Source: Planctomycetota bacterium
GTDB lineage: Bacteria > Planctomycetota > Planctomycetia > Planctomycetales > Planctomycetaceae
NCBI GenBank assembly: GCA_023429275.1
Contig: JAEYWB010000688.1
Location: forward strand, 1 to 9,609
Reading direction: 5' to 3'
Length of the DNA: 9,609 nt
Position numbers and translations under genes: made by a program. Below, piece by piece: positions 1 through 7,821 of this stretch; position 1 is the stretch's first letter, and each line of letters opens with the position of its first letter. The notes under the pieces are model-generated. The model was not told the origin of the DNA, did no database searches, and worked only from the letters and a program-made list of their open reading frames with translations.

Positions 1-1646
1 CCCGACGACCGCATGTTCGTCAACTTCTTCTCGCGGATCGGGTTGACCACCATGTCGACGTCGCGGGCGTTCTCGCCGACGATCATCCCCTCGTAAACTT
101 CGACCCCGGCGCCGACGAAGAACGCGGCCCGTTCGGCGAGCTTCCACAGGGCGTAAGCCGTGGTCTTGCCACCTTCCTGCGAGATCAGAACGCCGTTCTT
201 GCGGCGGGCGATCTCCCCTTCGACGATGCGGTAGCTGTCGAAGCGGTGATGCATGATCGCCTCCCCCTTCGTGGCGTTCAGCAGGCGGGTCTTGAGGCCG
301 ATCAGTCCGCGGGCGGGGATCAGGAACTCGAGATGCGTGTGGCTGCCGCGGCCCGCCTTCATGTCGGTCATCTGGCCGCGACGCTGCGAAACGAGCTCGA
401 TCACCGAGCCGACGTCGCCGGCCGGCGCTTCGACTTCGAGCCGCTCGAACGGCTCGTGCCACTTTCCTTCGATCTGCTTGCGGATGACTTCCGGCTTGCC
501 GACCGACAGCTCGTATCCTTCCCGGCGCATCGTCTCGATGAGAACCGAGAGGTGGAGCAAACCGCGGCCGGAGACCTTGAAGCACTCCTTCTGGTCGGTT
601 TCCATCACCTTGAGGGCGACGTTCGACTCGAGTTCGCGCTGAAGCCGATCACGGATATGGCGGCTGGTCACGAACTTGCCGCTCTTTCCGGCGAGCGGCG
701 ACGAATTGATCGTGAAGGTCATCGAGAGGGTCGGTTCGTCGACCTTGATCCGCGGCAACGGTGTCGGTGCGGACGGATCGGCGATCGTATCTCCAATTTC
801 GGCATCCGGCAGACCGGTGATCGCGATGATGTCGCCGGCGACCGCCTCCTGCACCTTCTCGCGGCCGAGCTTGGCGAACAGTTCAACGGTCTCGATCGTT
901 TCGACGTCGTGGGCGCCATCCGCCTTGATGACGACAACCTTCTTGCCCGGGCTGACCTTCCCCCGCTCGATTCGACCGATCGCGATGCGGCCGACGAACT
1001 CCGCCCACATCAGCGTGGTGCCAGTCATCCGGACCGGAAGGTCGAGTTCGACTTCCGGCCCCGGAATGTTCTCGAGGACCAGGTCCAGAAGCGGAAGGAT
1101 CGTCCCCGACTTCGCGTGCGGGTCGTCGCTGGCGAAGCCGGTCCGGCCGCTGGCGTAGATATGCGGGGTTTCAATCGCGTTCTTGAGGCCGAGCTCTTCC
1201 ATCAGGTGCATGGTCTCAAACAGCACTTCCTCAGCGCGGCTGTCCGGACGGTCCACCTTGTTGATCACGATGAGAGGTTTGAGGCCCACCTCAAGCGCCT
1301 TCGTCAGCACGAAGCGGGTCTGAGGCTTCGGACCTTCCGCGGCGTCGACGAGCATCAGGGCTCCGTCGGCCATCCGCAGTACGCGCTCGACCTCCCCGCC
1401 GAAGTCGGCGTGGCCCGGCGTGTCGATGATGTTGATCTTCACGCCCTTGTATTGAATGGCGATATTCTTCGCGAGAATGGTGATCCCGCGTTCACGTTCA
1501 AGGTCGTTCGAGTCAAGAACGCAGTCGACCACCTGCTCGGTCTCTCGAAACACACCGCTCTGTTTCATGAGGGCGTCGACGAGGGTCGTCTTACCGTGGT
1601 CGACGTGGGCAATGATGGCGATGTTGCGGATTTCGTTGCGTCGCAT
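1..1646 (-). CDS. typA: Translational GTPase TypA/BipA (C-terminus cut by window edge)
   Basis: TypA/BipA is a ribosome-binding GTPase of the EF-G family, linked to stress adaptation and 50S subunit assembly; it acts in the cytoplasm. Reading the minus strand from ATG at 1646 gives an unbroken frame of about 548 codons to the left edge; the family is usually about 600-615 residues, so only the last 50-65 are missing. Visible motifs: P-loop AHVDHGKTT (residues 13-21), the TypA-type switch [15 protein letters not shown] (about 44-57), DTPGH (75-79) and NKVD (129-132) for guanine recognition. Later come domain III, with a GRGLLHLS stretch, and a C-terminal domain reaching a KKLTNMR segment at the edge, a TypA hallmark. 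The start is chosen because the P-loop follows at the usual distance; no clear Shine-Dalgarno sequence precedes it. It is transcribed divergently from the vWA gene. Identification is very secure. Confidence 0.97.
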   Translation of the reverse strand, partial: MRRNEIRNIAIIAHVDHGKTTLVDALMKQSGVFRETEQVVDCVLDSNDLERERGITILAKNIAIQYKGVKINIIDTPGHADFGGEVERVLRMADGALMLVDAAEGPKPQTRFVLTKALEVGLKPLIVINKVDRPDSRAEEVLFETMHLMEELGLKNAIETPHIYASGRTGFASDDPHAKSGTILPLLDLVLENIPGPEVELDLPVRMTGTTLMWAEFVGRIAIGRIERGKVSPGKKVVVIKADGAHDVETIETVELFAKLGREKVQEAVAGDIIAITGLPDAEIGDTIADPSAPTPLPRIKVDEPTLSMTFTINSSPLAGKSGKFVTSRHIRDRLQRELESNVALKVMETDQKECFKVSGRGLLHLSVLIETMRREGYELSVGKPEVIRKQIEGKWHEPFERLEVEAPAGDVGSVIELVSQRRGQMTDMKAGRGSHTHLEFLIPARGLIGLKTRLLNATKGEAIMHHRFDSYRIVEGEIARRKNGVLISQEGGKTTAYALWKLAERAAFFVGAGVEVYEGMIVGENARDVDMVVNPIREKKLTNMRSS

Positions 1647-1980
1647 GGCGAAAAACTGACAGGCAGGAGGGAAGGAGCCGGGTCTCCCCGCGGGCCGGAG
1701 ATTGAACCGTCACCTCCCTGGAGGGGGCGAGGACCGGGCAATTTGAAAAAGGGGCGGAGTGTAGCGGGGGAATGGTACGCGTGAAAGCCCCGTTGTGGGA
1801 AGAAGTTGTGTAGATTCGAGCCGAACATTCGGCCGCCGATGGACTTCCGCAGTCGGGTCCCCCTCCTGCTTCGGCGAAATGGCAGCACGTCATGGTTCAC
1901 GGGGCCCCGCACAGTCCCACTTGAGCGGAAATTCCTGACAGATTTCACTTTGCTGCGAGGCGCTAACGGTTTTACGCTAG
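1647..1980. promoter_or_regulatory. Divergent intergenic spacer, probable promoter region for typA and the vWA gene
   Basis: This spacer of about 330 bases separates two divergently read genes, so it should hold promoters for both. I find no strong sigma-70 match. On the minus strand, a weak pair reads TTTCAC, 17-base spacer, TACACT (about 1757-1785). On the plus strand, TTGCTG (1950-1955) and TACGCT (1973-1978) are also 17 bases apart, and TTGAGC at 1921 is another possible -35 box. All are poor matches in a GC-rich background. If the TTGCTG/TACGCT pair were used, transcription would begin after the annotated GTG at 1981 and favour the ATG at 2012. Open frames crossing the spacer on both strands show no recognisable protein. 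No tRNA or obvious terminator was seen. Confidence 0.35.
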
Positions 1981-3231
1981 GTGTCCAACTTCCCGATTGG
2001 AGGGCACCGACATGTCGATGCAGACGGGGAGCCTCTTGTCGCATTCCCCGTTATTTCCTCCGCAACGCTCCCGTATGAACATCTGCGGACAGCCCCGGCG
2101 ATCGGGGTCTCCGCGGCAATCGGATCTCAGCCAGCGACCCGAACCCTGTTGAACGCTACTTCGCCTATCAGCGATGCGCCGGCTCTCCCGCCGGCCGTGC
2201 CATCAGCGGTCGCCCCGGCGACGAAGTGGCGGCCCGGTCGTGCGCTCGGTCCGGCCATCCTCGGCGGATGGGGGGCTTCGCTGGTCGTTCACACGGTGAT
2301 TCTCTCCGTCCTCGGAACGGTCACGTTCTTCACCCCGCCCGCGCCGGCAGTGACGAGCTTCAATGCGGAGATCGTCGAGTCGGAGACTGAGCCCGAGGTC
2401 GATGCGTTCATCTCCCGGCCCTCCTCGTTCCGCTCCGGGTCCTCGGTCCCGGGGGGCGGTTCCAAGGGAAACAACCCGCTCGCGCCGGTCGCCTCGGCTC
2501 CCGTCCGTCCGAACTTTGCCGCTCTCGCGACCCTGGATGCTCCCCTGGCGTCGTTCTCCGGCGAGGGGCCGGTGAATCCGGGCGCCAAGGTCGCGGCGCT
2601 GGGCTCCGGATTCGGCAACGGTGTCGGCGCCGGCATGGGGAACGGCGTCGGCGACGGGGTGGGGGATGGAGACGGGACCTATTTCGGCATGAAAGCGGAC
2701 CGGAGCTCGGTCGTCTTCGTGGTCGATGCCTCGAGCAGCATGAACCGCCCGTACCCCGGCTTCACGAAGTCCCGCTTCGGACGGGTCAAGTTCGAGCTTC
2801 TCAAGACGATCTCCCAGATGACACCGGAGCAGCAGTTCTTCGTCATCTTCTTTTCGGAAGACGCCAATCCGATGCCGGCGCGGAATCTCGTCCCCGCCTC
2901 GTCCGGAAACCAGCAGCTCTACATGCGCTGGGTCGCCGAAGCGAAGGCTCTTGGAAATACGAATCCGGAGAACGCGCTGATCGCCGCCCTCAAGCTGAAG
3001 CCCGAGACGATCTACTTCCTGACCGATGGCAACTTCAACTACAAGTCCGTGAAGGCGGCCAAGCGGTACAACCCGACGAAGATTCCGATCCACACGATCG
3101 GCTTCGGCGACAACACCGGGGAAGACCGCATGAAGGAGATCGCCGCCGACAGTGGCGGGACCTATCGCTTCATTCCCGAAGAGACGGCCGATCAGCAGGC
3201 GGCGAGCGGGCTCCCTCCAGTGCGTCCGTAA
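1981..3231 (+). CDS. Membrane-anchored von Willebrand factor A domain protein
   Basis: Probable one-pass inner-membrane protein with an extracytoplasmic vWA domain, a metal-dependent protein-binding module; ligand unknown. From GTG 1981 it is 416 residues. Residues 1-85 are Ala/Pro-rich and poorly structured. A hydrophobic segment at about 92-117 looks like a membrane anchor. Next comes a Pro/Ser/Gly linker, with a glycine-rich run at 208-232 of G-N-G-V / G-D-G-V type repeats. The vWA domain occupies about 240-400 and keeps a complete MIDAS: D249-x-S251-x-S253, T327 in GNTNP, and D349 in LTDG. The layout (anchor, Gly-rich hinge, C-terminal vWA) resembles planctomycete vWA proteins (from memory). 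The start is doubtful. The frame opens just after an in-frame TAG, the GTG has no good Shine-Dalgarno, and a strong one at 1999-2004 serves ATG 2012 in another frame. TTG 2149 is a further candidate. The vWA and anchor calls do not depend on the start. Confidence 0.85.
   Translation: MSNFPIGGHRHVDADGEPLVAFPVISSATLPYEHLRTAPAIGVSAAIGSQPATRTLLNATSPISDAPALPPAVPSAVAPATKWRPGRALGPAILGGWGASLVVHTVILSVLGTVTFFTPPAPAVTSFNAEIVESETEPEVDAFISRPSSFRSGSSVPGGGSKGNNPLAPVASAPVRPNFAALATLDAPLASFSGEGPVNPGAKVAALGSGFGNGVGAGMGNGVGDGVGDGDGTYFGMKADRSSVVFVVDASSSMNRPYPGFTKSRFGRVKFELLKTISQMTPEQQFFVIFFSEDANPMPARNLVPASSGNQQLYMRWVAEAKALGNTNPENALIAALKLKPETIYFLTDGNFNYKSVKAAKRYNPTKIPIHTIGFGDNTGEDRMKEIAADSGGTYRFIPEETADQQAASGLPPVRP
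1999..2152 (+). other. Strong ribosome-binding site and 46-codon ORF overlapping the vWA start in another frame
   Basis: GGAGGG at 1999-2004 lies 7 bases before ATG 2012, the best Shine-Dalgarno/ATG pair near this gene. The ATG opens a 46-codon frame that ends at TGA 2150-2152. That stop overlaps an in-frame TTG (2149-2151) of the vWA reading frame (TTGA). The ORF product (starting MSMQTGSLLS) resembles nothing I know and is Ser/Pro/Arg-rich. Possible explanations are a short translated leader coupled to a TTG start of the vWA gene, a real N-terminus of the vWA protein displaced by a one-base indel, or chance. The third-base composition of the two frames does not separate them. Confidence 0.3.
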
Positions 3232-3340
3232 GCGGCGTCACTTCTCTCTCGACCTGCCGGCGAAGCTGAGCCGCTGCTCGCTGGATTTCCGCTGATCCGT
3301 CGTGGAAGCTGCCCGGGGACTTCACTCAGGGGGCTCTCCA

Positions 3341-4447
3341 ATGGCGAAGCGTTACCGGATCGGCATCATCGGACGGACGGGCAAGGGGAACTACGGCCAC
3401 GGGCTCGACACGGTCTGGAAGGAGATCGACCGGGCCGAAGTCGCCGCCGTCTCCGACGACAACCCCGCCGGGCTCGAAGCGGCGAAGTCCAGGACCGGTG
3501 CCCCGGCCGCTTACGCGGACTACCGCGAAATGCTCGACAAGGAGAAGCTCGACATTGTCGCCGTCGCCCCGCGCTGGCTCGACCGGCACAGGGAAATGGT
3601 CCTCGCCGCGGCGGATCACGGCTGCCATATCTACACGGAGAAGCCGTTCTGCCGGGACCTCGAGGAGGCGGACGACATGGTCCGCGCCTGTGAGATGCGG
3701 CACCTCAAGCTCGCCATCGCCCATCAGACCCGCTGGTCGCCCGTTCTGGATGTCGTTCGAAAAGAGATCCAGAAAGGCTCGATCGGCAAGGTTCTCGAGA
3801 TTCGCTGTCGCGGCAAGGAGGATGCCCGCGGCGGCGGGGAAGACCTGTGGGTGCTCGGAAGCCACGTCCTTGACCTGATGCGGGCCTTCGGCGGGGATCC
3901 GGTCGACTGCCAGGCGAGCGTGTTCGAAAAGGGCCGGCCCATCTCGAAAGGGGACGTCCGCGAGGGGAACGAGGGGATCGGTCCGCTGGCAGGAGACTCC
4001 GTGCAGGCGACCTATCGTCTTCCGGGCGGGGTGACGGGCTTCTTCGCATCGACGCGCGGCGCCGGCGGAGACCCGTCCCGCTTCGGCGTGCAGATCTTTG
4101 GATCGGGAGGGATCATCGAGTTCCTCTCCGGGCCGTTCGCCCCCTGCCACCTGATTCAGGATCCCTCCTGGTCGCCGGGACGGAGCGGGAAGACCTGGGT
4201 TCCCGTGACGTCGAACGGCGTGGGGCAACCCGAGACGATCAAGGGATCGAGCCTGCACATCGGGAACGTGATGGCGGTGAACGACCTCATCGACTGCATC
4301 GAACATCCCGAGAAGCAGCCGCGCTGCAGCCTGTACGACGCCCGCTGGACGGTCGAAATGATTGCCGGCGTCTTCGAGTCGCACCGGGTCGGCGGTCCGG
4401 TCTCTCTCCCGCTGAAGAACCGCAAGAATCCCCTGGCGATGCTGTGA
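3341..4447 (+). CDS. Gfo/Idh/MocA-family NAD(P)-dependent oxidoreductase
   Basis: A 368-residue cytoplasmic dehydrogenase of the Gfo/Idh/MocA family, whose members oxidise or reduce hydroxyl/keto groups of sugars, inositols and related polyols with NAD(P). The N-terminal Rossmann fold begins IGIIGRTGKGNYG (residues 7-19), a glycine-rich nucleotide loop. The family motif E100-K101-P102 is intact, carrying the lysine that binds cofactor and substrate. The C-terminal domain contains G173-S-H175-V-L-D178, the usual site of the catalytic histidine. There is no signal peptide. I chose ATG 3341 over GTG 3302 because AGGGGG (3328-3333) lies 7 bases upstream and the Rossmann strand starts right after it. 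The exact substrate cannot be read from the sequence. The downstream DUF1080 gene, 153 bases away on the same strand, suggests 3-keto-sugar or glycoside metabolism, which is an inference. Family certain, substrate unknown. Confidence 0.93.
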   Translation: MAKRYRIGIIGRTGKGNYGHGLDTVWKEIDRAEVAAVSDDNPAGLEAAKSRTGAPAAYADYREMLDKEKLDIVAVAPRWLDRHREMVLAAADHGCHIYTEKPFCRDLEEADDMVRACEMRHLKLAIAHQTRWSPVLDVVRKEIQKGSIGKVLEIRCRGKEDARGGGEDLWVLGSHVLDLMRAFGGDPVDCQASVFEKGRPISKGDVREGNEGIGPLAGDSVQATYRLPGGVTGFFASTRGAGGDPSRFGVQIFGSGGIIEFLSGPFAPCHLIQDPSWSPGRSGKTWVPVTSNGVGQPETIKGSSLHIGNVMAVNDLIDCIEHPEKQPRCSLYDARWTVEMIAGVFESHRVGGPVSLPLKNRKNPLAML

Positions 4448-4600
4448 GCCGCGCCTCCGCTCAACAGCTGGCCCCTGCTTCCTGAGGCCTGATCGGCGAT
4501 CAAGTCTCGTTTGCATGTCCCGGCGCCGCGAGACACACTTCGATCCTGGATGGCCACATAAGGTCCGCCTTACCTGAATCCCTCGCCTTTCAGGCTCTTC

Positions 4601-5350
4601 ATGTCACAGCGCTCGACCCGATTGACCTCTCTTGTCCTCCTCACCCTCGCCGTGACGGCGGCTGCTGCCGTCGAGTGGAAAAGCGGCGTCAACTGGAAGG
4701 AGCCCCGCCATGTCGATCCCGGTCCCCCGGGAGGAGTCCCCGCCGACGCCGTCGTCCTCTTCGACGGCAAGAACATGGACGAGTGGACCGGTGGCGACAA
4801 ATGGAAGCTCGAAAACGACTACGGCATCTGCGGCGGCGGTGTCACGACGAAGCGCAAGTTCGGCGACTGCCAGCTGCACCTCGAGTTCGCCACGCCGGAA
4901 AAGGTTTCGGGCGAGGGACAAGGACGCGGCAACAGCGGCGTCTACCTGATGGGGAAGTACGAGGTTCAGATCCTCGACTCGTACAACAACACGACCTACT
5001 TCGACGGACAGTGCGGCTCGATCTACAAGCAGCGGCCGCCCCTGGTCAATGTCTCCCGCAAGCCGGGGGAATGGCAGTCGTACGACATCATCTTCCACGC
5101 GCCGCGGTTTCGCCCGGACGGAAGCGTCCACAAGCCGGCAACCATCACGGTCCTGCAGAACGGAGTTCTCGTCCAGGACCACTACGAGCTGCAGGGAGGG
5201 ACGAACTACGAAACGCCGCCGTCGTACGTGAAGCACGGGGATCGTGAGCCGATTCACCTTCAATTCCACGGCAACCCGGTCCGATTCCGCAACATCTGGA
5301 TTCGCGACCTGATGCCGCAGTCTCAGCCGGCTTCCGCGAAGAAGCCATGA
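4601..5350 (+). CDS. Secreted DUF1080 protein, 3-keto-disaccharide hydrolase family
   Basis: A 249-residue exported protein of the DUF1080 family (now named 3-keto-disaccharide hydrolase domain), a concanavalin-like beta-sandwich; characterised relatives cleave glycosidic bonds of 3-keto-glycosides. Residues 1-24 form a signal peptide: a basic start, a hydrophobic core (about 9-22), then Ala-Ala-Ala-Val. No lipobox cysteine is seen, so the mature protein is probably periplasmic. Family landmarks are LFDGKNMDEW (53-62), GNSGVYLMGKYEVQILDSY (110-128), GEWQSYDIIFHAPRF (156-170) and the final HLQFHGNPVRFRNIWIR (219-235). The single domain fills the whole mature chain. The stop overlaps the bioF start (ATGA), and the Gfo/Idh/MocA gene is upstream on the same strand. 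The Shine-Dalgarno is weak. The 153-base gap before it contains no convincing terminator, only short inverted repeats such as GTCTCG/CGAGAC (about 4505-4535). Family secure; enzymatic activity of this member is inferred. Confidence 0.93.
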   Translation: MSQRSTRLTSLVLLTLAVTAAAAVEWKSGVNWKEPRHVDPGPPGGVPADAVVLFDGKNMDEWTGGDKWKLENDYGICGGGVTTKRKFGDCQLHLEFATPEKVSGEGQGRGNSGVYLMGKYEVQILDSYNNTTYFDGQCGSIYKQRPPLVNVSRKPGEWQSYDIIFHAPRFRPDGSVHKPATITVLQNGVLVQDHYELQGGTNYETPPSYVKHGDREPIHLQFHGNPVRFRNIWIRDLMPQSQPASAKKP

Positions 5351-6576
5351 GCGCGGACGACGCTGACGGCCCCGGGAGCGACAACGAAGGAGCGAACCGC
5401 TCCCTGAAGGATGCGCCCCTCGCCTGGATTACCGCCGAGCTCGCCAGCCTCGACCGCGACTCTCTGCTGCGGCGGCGGCGGGTCGTCGTGCCGCTCGGAG
5501 GAGGGGAGTGCGAGGTCGACCGCGGGCGGGTCTGGAACTTCGCGGGGAACGATTACCTGGGACTGGCGACGAGCCCCAGGATCAAGGCGGCCGTCCGTGA
5601 GGCGATCGATCGTTATGGACTCGGCGCTCAGGCCAGTCCGCTCGTGACGGGCCGAACCGCGCTGCACGCCGAGCTGGAAGAGCGGCTCGCTCACTTCGAG
5701 GGAGCCGACGCCGCGATCCTCTTCCCTTCGGGGTATGCGGCCAACTCCGGCACGATTCCCGCGCTCGCGGGGCAGGACGACGTCCTGTTCTGCGACCGTC
5801 TCAACCACGCGAGCCTCGTGGACGGGTGCCGGCTCTCGGGGGCGCGATTGCGGATCTACTCGCATCGCGATCTCGAAGTCCTCGAACGGGAGCTCGCGAA
5901 GGCCGGAGCGGCGCGGCGCCGGGTGATCGTGACCGATTCCGTCTTCAGCATGGACGGAACGCTCGCCCCCCTGCGGGAGATCGACGATCTCGCCCGTCGC
6001 CACCAGGCGATCGTGATCGTCGACGAGGCGCACGCGACCGGCATCTACGGTCCGCGCGGCCGTGGGGTCGTTGAACACCTCGGACTGGATGAGTCCGCGT
6101 TTGTCCGGATCGGGACGCTCAGCAAGGGACTGGGGGCACAAGGAGGGTTCGTCGCCGGCTCACAGGAGCTCATTGACTGGCTGGCGAACAAGGCGCGGAC
6201 GCAGATGTACTCGACGGGGCTTGCGATTCCCGCCGTCGCCGCGGCCCTCGCGGCCCTCGAGCAGCTTCAATCCGACGTCGAGCTTCGAGATCGGGTGCGC
6301 TCGAACGCCGCCCTGCTTCGCGAGGCGTTGACCACTGCGGGCTTCGAACCGCTCGGCGACCCGGGCTGCCCGATCGTCCCGATCGTTCTTGGCGACCCGG
6401 ACAAAGCGGTCGCCTGGGCTCGGAGACTTGAAGACCGGGGATTCCTCGTCGGCGCCATTCGCCCGCCGACCGTTCCGAGAGGGACCTCGCGCCTGCGGAT
6501 CACCGTTTCGGCAACTCACAGCCAGGAAGCGATCCGGCAGCTCGTCACCACGATGGTCGTGACGAAGGAGCAGTGA
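5347..6576 (+). CDS. bioF: 8-amino-7-oxononanoate synthase (biotin synthesis)
   Basis: PLP-dependent enzyme of the alpha-oxoamine synthase family. BioF condenses pimeloyl-ACP/CoA with L-alanine to 8-amino-7-oxononanoate, the first step of biotin ring assembly, in the cytoplasm. Its 409 residues are slightly longer than the usual 380-400 because of a polar N-terminal extension of about 25. Motifs: NDYLGLA (68-74), SGYAANSG (128-135), NHASLVDG (153-160, His154 stacking on PLP), DEAHATGIYG (226-235, Asp226 and His229), TLSKGLGAQGG (257-267, Lys260 the Schiff-base lysine) and the BioF-type RPPTVPRGTSRLRI (372-385). That last motif favours BioF over 2-amino-3-ketobutyrate ligase or 5-aminolevulinate synthase. 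Its ATG overlaps the DUF1080 stop codon, suggesting translational coupling, though the two functions have no obvious link. No other bio gene is in view. Confidence 0.93.
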   Translation: MSADDADGPGSDNEGANRSLKDAPLAWITAELASLDRDSLLRRRRVVVPLGGGECEVDRGRVWNFAGNDYLGLATSPRIKAAVREAIDRYGLGAQASPLVTGRTALHAELEERLAHFEGADAAILFPSGYAANSGTIPALAGQDDVLFCDRLNHASLVDGCRLSGARLRIYSHRDLEVLERELAKAGAARRRVIVTDSVFSMDGTLAPLREIDDLARRHQAIVIVDEAHATGIYGPRGRGVVEHLGLDESAFVRIGTLSKGLGAQGGFVAGSQELIDWLANKARTQMYSTGLAIPAVAAALAALEQLQSDVELRDRVRSNAALLREALTTAGFEPLGDPGCPIVPIVLGDPDKAVAWARRLEDRGFLVGAIRPPTVPRGTSRLRITVSATHSQEAIRQLVTTMVVTKEQ

Positions 6577-6585
6577 GAACCTCTT

Positions 6586-6622
6586 GCCTGTCGGTCGCGC
6601 CCACCGGCGACAAGGGACAGGC
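6586..6622. terminator. Hairpin between convergent bioF and kinase genes
   Basis: The 110-base gap between the convergent stops contains an interrupted stem. GCCTGTC (6586-6592) pairs with GACAGGC (6616-6622), and GTCGC (6594-6598) pairs with GCGAC (6607-6611) inside it. A second small hairpin, GTGCC/GGCAC, lies at 6657-6671. Neither is followed by a T-run on either strand, so a rho-independent terminator is not shown. They may only be barriers to 3'-end decay. Confidence 0.3.
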
Positions 6623-6686
6623 GGTGTCTGAGGCCCGCTTCATCGATTCCACTGGCGTGCCGCGCGGGCACGGCCGGGGCCGAACC

Positions 6687-7667
6687 TTACCGGGTCAGCG
6701 CGGCGATCTCTTCGCGAGTGAACGGCGCTGCGAGACGCGCGCCGAGTTGGGCCACCACCCGCGACGCGGCGGCCGAGGCGAGGTGCCCCGACTGCTTCCA
6801 GGTGAGGCCGTTTGTGATCCCATAAAGGATCGCCCCGGCGTACATGTCTCCCGCGCCCGTCGTGTCGACCGCCTTGCAGGCGACCCCTTCGATCGGGATG
6901 ACCTGTCGCTCGTGCATCAGGATCGAGCCGTCGCCGCCGAGGGTCAGCGCGACGTTCTCGGCGTGCTTGTGGATGTCGTGCGCGCAATCGACCGGATCGT
7001 ACTTGCCGGTCAGGGCCCGAGCCTCCTCCAGATTGCAGAACAGGAGGTCGACCGGCCCTTCGATCAGCTTCAGGAACTCGTCGCGGAAGTACTGAATCAG
7101 GAACGGGTCGGAGACCGTGAAGGCGACCTTCACACCGTGCTTCTTGGCGAGCTCGATCGTGCGGTAGGCCGCCTTCTTCGTCGAGTCCCCCGTGAAGAGG
7201 TAACCCTCGATGTAGACGTACTTCGATGCCTTGATCAGCTCTTCGGAGACGTCGTCGGGGCCGACGAGCGAGGCCGCCGCGAGGTTTGTCAGCATCGTCC
7301 GCTGGGCGTCATCCGTGATGAGGATCACGCAGGTCCCGCTCTGCTGCTCGGCCGGTTTGATCTGGGTGGCGATCCCCAGCTTGTGCATGTCGGCCAGGTA
7401 GAACTCGCCGATCTCGTCCCGCCCGACTTTCCCGGCGAATGCCCCGCATCCGCCGAACTGGGCGAGACCGATGATCGTGTTCGCGGCCGAGCCCCCGGCA
7501 CAGCGGTTGATCTTCGCCCCCTGGATCCGGTCGAGAACGGTCTTCTGCGTCTCGACTTCGACAAGGGTCATCATCCCCTTGGCGAACTTCAGCTCGTCCA
7601 GGACCGAGTCGCTGACGTGGGCCTGGATGTCGAGGAGGGCGTTGCCGATGGCGTAGACGTCGAACAT
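6687..7667 (-). CDS. PfkB-family kinase, adenosine-kinase-like
   Basis: A 326-residue ribokinase/PfkB-fold kinase that transfers phosphate from ATP to a sugar or nucleoside hydroxyl in the cytoplasm. The start [12 protein letters not shown] (residues 5-16) and the KGMMTLVE segment (30-37) look like the adenosine-kinase-like branch. [10 protein letters not shown] (56-65) is the PfkB signature-1 substrate-binding region. [14 protein letters not shown] (268-281) is signature 2, with anion-hole glycines and the catalytic base Asp274. NLEEA (212-216) and LGGDGS (243-248) are the usual ATP-side elements. Length is normal and the gene intact. The region just before ATG 7667 is pyrimidine-rich on the coding strand with no Shine-Dalgarno. 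It follows the transketolase genes on the same strand, but a terminator lies between, so it is probably its own unit. The substrate is not provable here; fructokinase or ribokinase activity are alternatives. Confidence 0.9.
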   Translation of the reverse strand: MFDVYAIGNALLDIQAHVSDSVLDELKFAKGMMTLVEVETQKTVLDRIQGAKINRCAGGSAANTIIGLAQFGGCGAFAGKVGRDEIGEFYLADMHKLGIATQIKPAEQQSGTCVILITDDAQRTMLTNLAAASLVGPDDVSEELIKASKYVYIEGYLFTGDSTKKAAYRTIELAKKHGVKVAFTVSDPFLIQYFRDEFLKLIEGPVDLLFCNLEEARALTGKYDPVDCAHDIHKHAENVALTLGGDGSILMHERQVIPIEGVACKAVDTTGAGDMYAGAILYGITNGLTWKQSGHLASAAASRVVAQLGARLAAPFTREEIAALTR

Positions 7668-7724
7668 GGAGGTTGCAGCGGGGAAGAAGGAGTGATCGGC
7701 TCAGGCCGGAAGATTTAGGAGGAA

Positions 7725-7821
7725 ACCACGGATGACACGGATGACACGGATGAGACTGGACGTCGAGGTTGTCGGCTTCGGCCGCAAGGATCCCCGCCTG
7801 TTGATCCGTGATATCCGTGGT
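7725..7821. repeat. Inverted repeat with tandem 9-mers upstream of the kinase gene
   Basis: The left arm (7725-7751) is three tandem 9-mers: accacggat, gacacggat, gacacggat. The right arm (7804-7821) is atccgtgatatccgtggt. Its complement matches the first 18 bases of the left arm at 16 positions, giving a long imperfect stem with a loop of about 61 bases. Inside the loop, CGGC-TTCG-GCCG (7773-7784) forms a small UUCG-type tetraloop hairpin. The unit looks like a dispersed intergenic repeat; copy number cannot be judged from one window. No transposase or target duplication is visible. Confidence 0.7.

Noticed and set aside
246..1784. 512-codon open frame on the plus strand
   Set aside because: It is antisense to typA, whose GTPase motifs are intact on the minus strand. 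The translation is Arg/Asp/Leu-rich with no recognisable domain, as expected from a GC-rich codon mirror.
3302..3340. GTG at 3302 as the start of the oxidoreductase
   Set aside because: It adds 13 residues without family similarity; ATG 3341 has an AGGGGG ribosome-binding site and immediately precedes the Rossmann strand.
2203..4516. Long minus-strand frames at 2203-3093 and 3326-4516
   Set aside because: They are antisense to the vWA and Gfo/Idh/MocA genes, whose motifs are clear on the plus strand. No protein family is recognisable.
4485..4535. Short inverted repeats (TGATC/GATCA and GTCTCG/CGAGAC) as a terminator before the DUF1080 gene
   Set aside because: Stems are only 5-6 base pairs, the second has a long loop, and no T-run follows.
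6573..7718. 381-codon open frame on the plus strand, overlapping the bioF stop
   Set aside because: It lies opposite the PfkB-family kinase, which has both family signatures. The overlap with bioF is chance, and the product has no domain.
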